Shown here: positions 9,305 through 21,300 of the stretch, in pieces | Layout: each line of letters starts with the position of its first letter | Position numbering within the stretch: position 1 is the stretch's first letter | DNA from: Mesostigma viride | Lineage: Eukaryota; Streptophyta; Mesostigmatophyceae; Mesostigmatales; Mesostigmataceae | Assembly (NCBI GenBank): GCA_009746045.1 | Contig: RPFO01000436.1 | Coordinates: 492,501 to 545,000, forward strand | Length of the DNA stretch: 52,500 nucleotides | Direction of reading: 5' to 3' | Made by a program: the position numbers and the translations under genes | The notes under the pieces: model-generated | Seen by the model: only the letters and a program-made list of their open reading frames with translations | The model's database searches: none | What the model was told of the DNA's origin: nothing

Positions 9305-12300
9305 CTGTTCGTTGGTGTCGCAGATTTTCATGTACGGAAGCAGCTCTCCAGGAGACACTGCGCGGTGTGAGGTGGCATGGCGGGAGAGGGGGGCAAAGAC
9401 CAACCAGGGAGGATGACACCAGGGGCAGCCGCTCAGCCGCTGTCATGTCCTGGGGGGGGGGGGGGAGCATCATGGGTGCTCTACATCTATTGATATATTG
9501 CAACATAAAAAGTTTTGTGCAAGTAGAGCAGTTCCGCATTTTGATTTACTATACCCGCTACGTGGCGTGTCCCATTGGTCAAGGGTACCCTAATTATAAG
9601 CACTATAAGCATCTCATTATAAGCTTCCAAAGCCTCACAACCAAGCCAGGTGATTCACCCTTGAATGCCTAGAACAGTGCCGGCTTGTGAGCACAGGTCG
9701 TGGACATGCCGTTTGTGAGTGCAAGCCACGGGCATGCAAGCTTGTTAAGTACAGGTCATGGACATGCAAGCTTGTGAGTTCAGGTCGTGGACATGCAAGC
9801 TTGTTAAGTACAGGTCATGGACATGCTAGCTTGTGAGTACAGGTCATGGACATGCTAGCTTGTGAGTACAGGTCATGGACATGCTAGCTTGTGAGTACAG
9901 GTCATGGACATGCTAGCTTGTGAGTACAGGTCATGGACATGCTAGCTTGTGAGTACAGGTCATGGACATGCCGGATGGCGATTCACCGAGTATGCAGTGG
10001 TCAGTGGTCATTGGCCACTAGCCAACTGTCACCCATCACCGGCCACCAGCCACCGGTCACTAGTCACCAGTCAGCCGCAAAACCCCTACCTGTGCCGTAG
10101 TCCTCGAAAGACTTGATCATCGCGAGGAACCCTGGCAGGTGGGCGCCACGAAGCCGCCAGGTGCAGACAGAAAGGGATGGAAGAGTCAGGAAGGGATAGG
10201 AAGGGATAGGAAGGGATAGGAAGGGATAGGAAGGGATAGGAAGGGATAGGAAGGGATAGGAAGGGATAGGAAGGGATAGGAAGGGATAGGAAAATTTGCG
10301 CAGTCAAGAACATCGACGACACAGACTAAGGATTAGCTATTGGAACAGGAAGGCGTATTCCATACAACAGATATCGAGTTGACAGGGAAGCAGCTATCTA
10401 GTTGACAGGGAAGCATGCCATAGGAACCGCTGCTGCTGAGGCGATGAAAGGCACAAGGACCGAACAGAAACACACACACACACACACAAAGGAGAGAGAG
10501 AAAAAAACACCCAAACAAAAGACGAAAACAAAAACCAAACAAAAAAAAGGAAAGCAGGAAACAGAAAAGGCGATAGAAAAACGGAAAAGGGGCCGAGTAA
10601 AGGCCGCGAGGTGACATCACAGGCCTGATCCATGAGGGCACATATTCCCTGATCCACGCGTTAGATCTTCATGAAGCAGTTTGTGTGAAAAGGGAGGGGA
10701 AGGGAGGACGGAGCCAGCACGCTGTTCCTTGAATCCAAAGCGTCCCACAGTGATTTCGAAAATGTAAGCGTTCTGCCGTATCCAAAAACGCAAAATCGAT
10801 TGTTTAAGCATGACCCATGCCTGCGAAGGGAATGGGTTTGAGAATACAGTGACCCCCCCCATGCCATGTGATGCACATGGGAGCAAAAGCGCGCACGTAA
10901 AAATCGCATTCCGTGTCGGGGCATGGGGCTCAAACCTCCTAGGCCATTGGAACACCGATTTTCCCAGTTCCCGCCCACCGGTCCAAACAAATGCGCCATC
11001 AGGCCAACAATCCTACCTCGTGACAGGGCTACCCGTGATAGCAGCCATTGTAGCATCCTAATTAATAGCAGGGCTACCCGTGATAGCAGCCATTGTAGCA
11101 TCCTAATTAATAACAGGGCTACCCGTGATAGCAGCCGTTGTAGCATCCTAATTAATAACAGGGCTACCCGTGATAGCAGCCATTGTAGCATCCTAATTAA
11201 TAACAGGGCTACCCGTGATAGCAGCCGTTGTAGTATCCTAATTAATAGCAGGGCTACCCGTGATAGCAGCCATTGTAGCATCCTAATTAATAACAGGGCT
11301 ACCCGTGATAGCAGCCGTTGTAGCATCCTAATTAATAACAGGGCTACCCGTGATAGCAGCCATTGTAGCATCCTAATTAATAACAGGGCTACCTGTGATA
11401 GCAGCCATTGTAGCATCCTAATTAATAACAGGGCTACCCGTGATAGCAGCCATTGTAGCCAGGCATAAGAAGGGGACGGGCAACATGGTTGGAGACCTAG
11501 GGGCTGTCGTGCCAGCCCGCAGGTAATGCGTTTGCAGCATTAACAAAACTGGTATTAGCGTTAGGCAACATGATTGCAGGCCAGCAGGGGTTGCCACGCC
11601 AAGCTGTGGGGAACGCGTTTGCAGAGTTAACGTTCGGCAACATGATCGCAGGTCCACAGGGGTTGCCGTGCGAGGCCGTACGGTGGTCGTGCAAACCATC
11701 CAAAACCATAGCAGGCACTCACCGTTATAGCAGCCATCATAGTTAAGCATGAGGAACGGGACCGGGTGCTGCGTGGACAGCCGCTCCAGCTGCACGTCAA
11801 GCGAGGGTCAACGTGGGAGGGCAAGGCAGGGCACGGCAAGGTGAGGTGGAGAGGGGAAGTACCAACCATGGGATGGGATGGGATGGGAGGGGAGGGGATG
11901 GGATGGGAGGGGAGGGGAGGGGATGGGATGGGAGGGGAGGGGAGGGGAGGGAGGGGAGGGGATGGGAGGGAGGGAGGGAGGGAGGGGAGGGAGGGGAGGG
12001 GAGGGGAGGGGAGGGGAGGGGAGGGGAGGGGAGGGGAGGGGAGGGGAGGGGAGGGAGGGGAGGGGAGGGAGGGGAGGGAGGGGAGGGAGAGGGAGGGGAG
12101 GGGAGGGGAGGGGAGGGGGGGGAGGGAGGGAGGGGAGGGAGGGGAGGGGAGGGGAGGGGAGGGAGGGAGGGGAGGAGGGAGGGGAGGGAGGGGAGGGAGG
12201 GGAGGGAGGGAGGGGAGGGAGGGGAGGGGGGAGGGAGGAGGGGAGGGGAGGGGAGGGGAGGGGAGGGGAGGGAGGGGAGGGGAGGGGAGGGAGGGGAGGG

Positions 12301-15300
12301 GAGGGAGGGGAGGGGAGGGGAGGGGAGGGGAGAGGGAGGGAGGGAGGGGAGGGGAGGGAGGGGAGGGGAGGGGAGGGAGGGGAGGGGGGAGGGAGGGAGG
12401 GGGAGGGGAGGGGAGGGGAGGGGAGGAGGGAGGGGAGGGGAGGGGAGGGGAGGGGAGGGAGGGAGGGGAGGGGAGGGAGGGGGGGAGGGGAGGGAGGGGA
12501 GGGGAGGGAGGGAGGGGAGGGGAGGGGAGGGGAGGGGAGGGGAGGGGAGGGAGGGGAGGGGAGGAGGGGAGGGAGGGAGGGGAGGGGAGGGGAGGGGAGG
12601 GGAGGGAGGGGAGGGGAGGGAGGGGAGGGGAGGGGAGGGAGGGGAGGGGAGGGGAGGGGAGGGGAGGGAGGGAGGGGAGGGGAGGGGAGGGAGGGAGGGG
12701 GGAGGGGAGGGGAGGGGAGGGGAGGGGAGGGAGGGGAGGGGAGGGAGGGGAGGGAGGGAGGGAGGGGAGGGGAGGGAGGGGAGGGAGGGAGGGGAGGGAG
12801 GGGAGGGGAGGGGAGGGGAGGGAGGGGAGGGGAGGGGAGGGAGGGAGGGGAGGGAGGGGAGGGAGGGGAGGGAGGGGAGGGAGGGGGGAGGGGAGGGGAG
12901 GGAGGGGAGGGGAGGGGAGGGGAGGGAGGAGGGGAGGGAGGGAGGGGAGGGGAGGGGAGGGGAGGGAGGGGAGGGGAGGGAGGGGAGGGAGGGGAGGGGA
13001 GGGGAGGGGAGGGGAGGGAGGGGAGGGGAGGGGAGGTATCGCATGCATGCATGCCTGACCAGCCCGGCTCTCCACTTCCCCGCCCCCCAGTCAGTCAATG
13101 TGTCATTCAGTTCATACTACAGTCGTCCCCGCGTTAAGTTACGATTTTGAAGGTTACGGCCCCGCGTTAAGGTACGACGCCCCAGAGTTTTGCAGCGTAT
13201 ACCTCACCGCCCACCTTTCGCAAAGTATCTGGCCGGAACAATGGACTTCGGGCGACTTCGATGCTGCAGCTGGATCAGGCTTGACGAGAGCTGTCGATTC
13301 CCATACAGAAGTCCGTCAGAGGAGGAGGGGGTGGGCTGCTAGCCTTATTCTACCGCTAAGGTTACGGCCCCAGGTTAAATTACGTTCCCGCATCAAGTCA
13401 CGACGCCAAGAATTCGGCGGCGATCGTAACTTAACGCGGGGATGACTGTACTAGAACTTAGCTAGCAGATAGAGAAGTACTTAGCTAGCAGATAGAGAAG
13501 TACTTAGCTAGCAGATAGCTAAGTACTTAGCTAGCAGATTAGGTTCACCTTAGCTAGCAGATTAGGTTCACCTGGAAGAGCGTGAGAATCTCGAACAGCT
13601 CGTCCATCGTGCCCACGCCACCTGGAAGCGCCACAAATGCCGTCAGGTCGTCCCGCTGCTCGCGCATGGCGGCGTCCACGAGCCCATGCTGGTTGCCAGG
13701 TGCCACGGGAACACTAGTAAACCGTAGAGTAAATATAAATAAATGAATGTGGTAGCAAGCCAAGGGAACCGCAGAGCACGGGACATTGAAGTAAAACAGA
13801 GGAGGTAAAACATGGCAAAGTAAACCATTGTGACGCAAGACATTTTGAAGTAAAACATGGAAAGTAATGTTACAGGCCAGCAGGAGCAGATGCACGACAT
13901 CTCATGGGGTAGTGTCTTCAAGGTGTAATGGTTGCGGGGAGCAGCAATAGGTACAAACAACACCAGAGTGAAGCAGGGTGACATAAATGACTCCAGGCCA
14001 GCGGGAATGGGTGCACAAAAACCCATCGTGACGCCGGCGAGGCCACCTCTGTTTGTGAAGAGACACTACAGCAGAGAATGAGCAGAGGAAGATACTAAAG
14101 CATAGAAATGTGGCAAGAGAAATATGGAAGCATGCCAGTAGGAATGGGTGCACAAAACCCCACCGATTGGCGTCCATGAGGCCGTGATGGTTGCGGGTGG
14201 AAGTATATAATTAGAAGATGATGCAAGGGTGGAGAAGGGCAACAAAAGCTACCATTGCAAGCCTTGAGCCATGGGTGCACACTATACCAAGTGTCGCGTC
14301 CACGAGGCCACGCTGTTTGTAAGGCATTAAAGGAAGCAGGCAAGGGGAGGCTCATGAAAGAAATACAAGCACAGCCCATCAGGGATGGGCAGGAAACAGT
14401 AGAGGGGAGAACGGTAACAAAAAACACGAGTACAGGCCATCAGGGATGGGTAGAGAGCACTAGAGGGGACGATGCTGATACAAGACACGAGTACAGACCA
14501 TTAGGGATGGGTAGAGAGCACTGGAGGGGAGGACGGTGACGAAAAATGCAAGTACAGGCCATCGAAATGGGTGCACAAATACTATGTGGCGGCGTCCACG
14601 AGTTTTTGCTGTTTGGGGGCGCCAGGAATAGAGAGAATGGGATGCTAGTACCAGTGCAAAAGCCCAGGACACCGGTTCCAATCACCACCCAGCCCAATTA
14701 CAATGAAAGGACAGTGGGTCAGCCAGTGGGTCGCCCAATCACAGGTCCACATTTGGGTTCACAGTTCCAGCTGCCCTACAACCAACTGACCCGTGCCAAT
14801 CAGCCCAATCAAACGCGAATAGATCCCTGAGCTGCAGGGGGCGAGTAGTGTGTGGCATAATACGAGGAGGGTAGTACATGGCTGAATACCAGCCCCCCCC
14901 AACATCTTGCTCGCTATTGCTACTGTACTACCTATTTAGAACTACCTATTGCTACTGTACTACCTATTTAGAACTACCTATTGCTACTGTACTACCTATT
15001 TAGAACTACCTATTGCTACTGCACTACCTATTTAGAACCACCTATTGCTACTGTACTACCTATTTAGAACTACCTATTGCTACTGTACTACCGATTTAGA
15101 ACTACCTATTGCTACTGTACTACCTATTTAGAACTACCTATTGCTACTGTACTACCTAGTTAGAACTACCTATTGCTACTGTACTACCTATTTAGAACTA
15201 CCTATTGCTACTGTACTACCTATTTAGAACTACCTATTGCTACTGCACTACCGATTTAGAACTACCTATTGCTACTGTACTACCTATTTAGAACTACCTA

Positions 15301-18300
15301 TTGCTACTGTACTACCTATATCGACCCCCCGCATACATAGAATACTCGCGTACATCTGTGGAGTGGCGCGTCCATGAAACACCCCCCCCTGGTCTACAGA
15401 GTTTGCCGTGCATCAAACCAACAGAAAGGTGAACAGGGGTACCTCGCACACCATTGGATGCACTTTCCTGGTTCTCGAAAACCGGAAAATGAAGCAGGAG
15501 GTGCAATGTCGTTAAAGAGCGACCAAAACAGTGATGTAGGAGAGCACTTAGGTACAGATGTGCACTCAGGTGCAAATATGCACTTAGGTACAATTATGCA
15601 CTAAGATACACATATCCTTCCCCCCCGCAAGGTGCCGAATGCAGCCGGCACGTGCTGGCAGTGGTCAGGGGGTGCTGTCGATAAAACACAAACCAAATTG
15701 ATAGATTTGTCAATAAAACATAACCCAAACAAATCAATAGAACATTTGGCGTAAGAAGGCTTTGCCCGCGCTGTCAATAGACTGGGGTTTTGTATGCCTG
15801 TAACTGAGAGTAATGTAGATACAAATAGCGAAACATAGCTATACATACCATGGATATGAACTCCATCACGTCTTCATGGCAGAGTGGGTGCGGCAACCAA
15901 GGTAGCTGCCACATGGTGCAGTTAATACAACACAATAATATTTTAAATAATATAATATAGAAACACAACAATATTAATAATATGAAACAACTCAAGCAGT
16001 TGATTGTACACTACTGTGTTACTATATGGCTGTCTCCTTGATGAGGTGGAGGCGGTGGATGTACAGCGGTGGAAGCCAGCGCACCTTTCGTGCCGAGTAG
16101 AAACGGCACACAAGGTAGCAATCGCGGGGCAGGTACGCGTGCGTCCACGACATGATGTCGACGCCGCCCGCCTCCTTGACGATCTTGAAGCCGCCCACTG
16201 GGGAGATAGTGGGAGCGGAATGGGACAACCAAGGCTTATTAAATACGAGATACTGGAAATGTCATGAGGGTGCCTCCTGGACGATCTTGAAGCCGCCCAC
16301 TGGGGACAAACGGAATTCAAGCGTTGGGAAAGAGGGGATGGTGGTAATGGGCATGCAGCCAGAAGGGGTAGGTATAGGCCGGCTTGCACCCGCTTGGACG
16401 ATCCGCCAGCCACCCGCTTGCAAAAAACAAATTATTAGGAGATACATCTACGCAAGTGCTAGTGGGAAGAGGGGATGGTGAACCCCCCCCACCCCCCCCG
16501 GGACGAGCAGGGTGGCGGCACGTGTACTTGTACAGGAACAGGAGGGGCGGACAAGCAGGGTGGCGACATCTCTTACTTGAAAAAGATCAGGGGGTGGAGT
16601 GCAGGATCTTCCCGCCAGGGTTGAATTATGAAAATGTTGACAAGCCGCCCACGGAGGCGTGATCGGGCATCAACTCTCCGTGGGGAGGCGGCGATTCAAG
16701 CCACTCGTTACGGTACGGCGGTGGTGTGATATGCTCTGGGCACTGCTGTGATCGCTGGTGAGGCCGCTGGATACGGTACGGGGTATCCGTACCTGAGGCG
16801 GCGATTCTGCTTACATGAAGTACCACTGTGATACCTTTTTACTGGGTAAACCGTGCCATCCGAGGCATAAGAGGTGGGCAGGACTAGGGGGCACATTCGC
16901 ATCCACATCAGGTCCAAGCGGCTGGAGTGTTAGCCATGAGCCCGTCTCGCATGTAACTATAAAAGGGGCCAAAGCTCATCCAAGAACTGGGGGGCACATC
17001 GCATCCACATCAGGCCCAAGCGGCTGTACACAAACCACCATGTCACAACTATCAAGCTAGCTGCCGCGGCCGTCCTTCCAGATCTGGGATCCCAAGTCCC
17101 AAGAAACCATGTTTAGAGAACTAGGACATAACCTACGAGGACACAACCTAGTAAACCGTTCCTCTCTTATAATAAGTATAATTTATTTAGTATGGTTCAC
17201 ATTAAGTAGCCCACACCATGGCTACTTATCACATTGACCACCATCACCCCTCGCAGGCCGCAGCCCGATTCTCTCTTCTTCGAATATAAACCTCTTATTT
17301 TATTTACCTGCTACATCGACCTCGACGGGCATGTGTACTTAAGCCTTACCCTATTCAACAACAACCAGGGAATTCTAAATAACCTTTGTTTACGTGACCT
17401 GGAACATTGGCCTCAACTGACCCCCGCACCGACAACTCCATCGTCCTATTTCATCACCTATTTAATATCCTAAGTATTGTCTTACTACCTCTAGCCTGTA
17501 CTCTAGACTTACCTGGTACTTTAGCCTCGACTGCCCCCCGCACGGACGCCTCCATCATCCCGCTGCCGATGCCTGACCACGCCGCTGACCCGAGCAGAAG
17601 GCCGATCTGGTCCCACGATGACGTCACCGCCACAAAATGATGACCAATCAAGCGGATAATCAAGCGGATAATCAAGCGGATATTCAAGCGGATATTCAAG
17701 CGAGACAACTTGCCATGCACTACTAAGATACGCAAAAAGCAACCGCTGCATGACTTGGGTAAGCATATTTGCAATATGGGTGGAAAAATTACTGGGGTGG
17801 CCACTACGTGACTAACTGGCCCAAAGCCAATACTACTACGTGACTAACTGGCCCAAAGCCAATACTACTACGTGACTAACTGGCCCAAAGCCAATACTAC
17901 TACGTGACTAACTGGCCCAAAGCCAATACTACTAAGTGACTAACTGGCCCAAAGCCAATACTACTACGTGACTAACTGGCCCAAAGCCAGCAGCAAAGCT
18001 TTTGTTCATCCGATAATCAGATAAGCATTACCTAACTAGTGATTGGAGCGTACACCGTTGATACTACCATTGACACTGCATAAACATCCACTGTTTACAT
18101 ATGTGCTGTAGTATGCATACATGCTAGTGTTTGCAGGATGCATAGTAATTACCTCGGTATGATTAGTTGATCAAGACCCGCCCCCCTCCCCCCTTATCTA
18201 AGAAGACTCACATCCGGTAATGAATCGAATCTAATATCAGATAGCTCACCACAGGACTCGCATCCCGTAGTTAATTAAATCAAATAAAAGACGATGACCA

Positions 18301-21300
18301 AAAGACTCACATCCCGGCTCAGCGCCACGGCCTGCTGGAAGTGCGGGTGCTCCTCCAGGATCCTGCGAGCCGCCACGGGTGTGACAGGTGGCGCAACACG
18401 GGTTACAGGTGGCACAAAAACGCGGACAGGTGGCACAAGAATACGTGTCATGCATAATACAGCTTTGATATTTTTAGCGAAATATGTATGGTGTGGATGC
18501 AGATTTATTACATTTGTCTTAGCAACAGATAAGAGCAATAAAATACAGTGTCATGGCCTGCCTTGGCGCTATGCGTGGATGCAGATTTATTACATTTGTC
18601 TTAGCAACAGATAAGAGCAGATTTATTACATTTGTCTTAGCAACAGATAAGAGCAGTAAAAGACAGTGTCATGGCCTGCCTTGGCGCTATGGCTAAGCCC
18701 AACATCGGGGCAAGTGTAATGGTCGCACGCACTATCGTACGGGCAGCGGCAAGCTTGATTGAAGCCAAGCCTCCGGGCAGGCGCGCGCACGGTGTCGGGG
18801 CTAGGCGCCCTACCAATACAGTTCCGCTAATACCGATACAGTTCCGCTAATACCGATACAGTTCCGCTAATACCGATACAGTTCCGCTAATACCGTTACA
18901 GTTCCGCTAATACGGTTACAGTTCCGCTAATACCGATACAGTTCCGCTAATACCGATACAGTTCCGCTAATACCGATACAGTTCCGCTAATACCGATACA
19001 GTTCCGCTAATACCGATACAGTTCCGCTAATACCGATACAGTTCCGCTAAAACCAATCCCAATCACAGTTATTCCAACAAAGATGAATAGCAGTTGACTG
19101 GCAAGCATCACAGTCCCAATACCACAGTTTTAAGAAAAACACGGGTACGTGCTATCAGCAGGGACCTTCGATACTGATGTAGGTAAGCAGGCATCTGCTA
19201 CCGTAGGCGGAACAGCAATTACATGCAGGCAGCAGATCGAGAACAGCGGTCGTTCCACGGGTCCGGTCCCCAATCGTCCCCGACAACCCCTCTAGGCACT
19301 GGCGAACCCTTCCCAAAGGGGGGAGGGTCTTCCTAGTACTAGCTCATGCAATATATATGTTCTTAAAGATATGTCATGCAATATACAATGCGATACTATA
19401 CCAGTGCAGAATCGGTGCAGAATCGGTGCAGAATCCAAGCCATCGAGTGAACCCTAATCACCATCCCTAGTTAACATACACCATAAGCGTGCAGAACTCA
19501 AGCCATCACTGGGTATCCATAATCAACATCCCTAGTTAACATACACCATAAGCGTGCAGAACCCAAGCCATCGCTGGTGAACCATAATCACCATAATCAC
19601 CATCCCTAGTTAACATACACCATAAGGGTGCAGAATCCAAGCCATCGCTAGTGAACCATAATCAACATCCCTAGTTAACATACACCATAAGCGTGCAGAA
19701 TCCAAGCCATCGCTGGTGAACCATAATCACCATAATCAACATCCCTAGTTAACATACACCATAAGCGTGCAGAACTCAAGCCATCGCTGGTGAACCATAA
19801 TCAACATCCCTAGTTAACATACACCATAAGCGTGCAGAACTCAAGCCATCGCTGGGTATCCATAATCACCATGCTGGTGCCACAAAGGCGACGAGGTTAT
19901 AAACACTGCTAGTTTCCACATTGCTTGCGACAAGAAGACGCTGGCCGAGAGAGCGTGTTACAGATCGATGATCACAGTTTCATGATGATAGACCTAGAAA
20001 TGATGATACTTACGATGACGATAACAACAGTAACAAATAACAAAGTAATGCTATGAGAGTTGACCAGAGACCTAACACTGGAACAGTAACACAAGACAGA
20101 GTAACAGTAGCAGGAATAGCACAGTAACAGTAGCAGGAATGACGCTGTAACAGTAATAGGAATAGCACAGTAACACTAATAGGAACAGCACAGTAACACT
20201 AATAGGAATTGCACAGGAACGGTAATAGACATACAACAACTACTAACACTGCAAGGAAAGGTGACAAACATAGCAAACACCGGCAGCACTCGCCATGATG
20301 GTCGTGATAATAGCAATTTTGGTTGGGTCATTGTATGTGCAAGCTTCAAACAGGGCTGTGCATCAAACAGGGATGAAAGGTAGCGACTCAATAGTCAGTA
20401 CCCCATGACTCTCCCAACAGAGGCGCGTGAAAGTATCAAGGAGACAACCAGCGCAGGCCAGAAGTATGAATGTGCAAGCGGATGATTCCCAGAGGAAAAC
20501 TACAAAAAAAAGAACAAAAAGAGCAGGAAACTATGATTCCCCAATGAAAACTACGAAAGAAAAGAACCAAATGAGCAGGAAACTATGATTCCCCGATGAA
20601 AAGTACGAAAGAAAAGAACAAGAAGCGTAGGAAACTGGGAATACCCCAGCATGGGTACTTAAGAAGGTGGGGTGGGGGCCGGGCTAATAATAATCAGAAA
20701 TAGGTGATTAGGATGCTGCATAACCACTCACACCGCTGAACCACTTACAACCCAGCAAGCGAGGATGTTACAAAGCAACGCACGAAGCCAGAATGCTAGT
20801 AAACTGGTGGTAGTACACTCCACACTAGAGATGCGGTGGCGCCACCGCCCAACACACAAACTACAACGCAGATAAACAAGGGAGCGGGGATGCTGCAGAA
20901 CGAGGCAGGGTGGATGACTTCCACCAAACACACGCTTGCATCCTGTGGGCGCACTACTTCACCAAACACCCTCTGTGGGCGTACTATCTGGCAACCCCGT
21001 CTCGCGGCTAACCCAGTCCGATTGTGTCACGATGACACTCACCGCGCACTGCCCAGGTAAACCACCCCCCTCCCCAGTTTCTCGATCAAGGAGTAGCACT
21101 TGAGCATCTCGGCCCGGACGGCCCCGGCACTTGCCCGCTCGAATCCCCCAGTCCGACGCACTGGTTGGCGAGACTCAAAGAGGCTTTTGTCTGCGTCGGA
21201 TGGCGGCTCAACATGCAGGGAACTGGCCAAAACCACACTGGTCCGGCCGTGGTGGCGTCCCCCGTTGGGTGGCGCGTGCCGAGCGTAGCAGCCACGCATG

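Noticed and set aside
11627-13150. Long open frames of 400-480 codons across the GGGGA array on both strands
   Set aside because: They encode only Gly/Glu/Arg or Pro/Leu/Ser repeats, exist in all frames, and result from the lack of T/A-rich stops in the array. The true LOG exons lie on either side.
18810-19050. Regular 20-bp repeats that could suggest a CRISPR array
   Set aside because: Units are directly adjacent with no unique spacers, and the host is a eukaryotic intron. It is a minisatellite.
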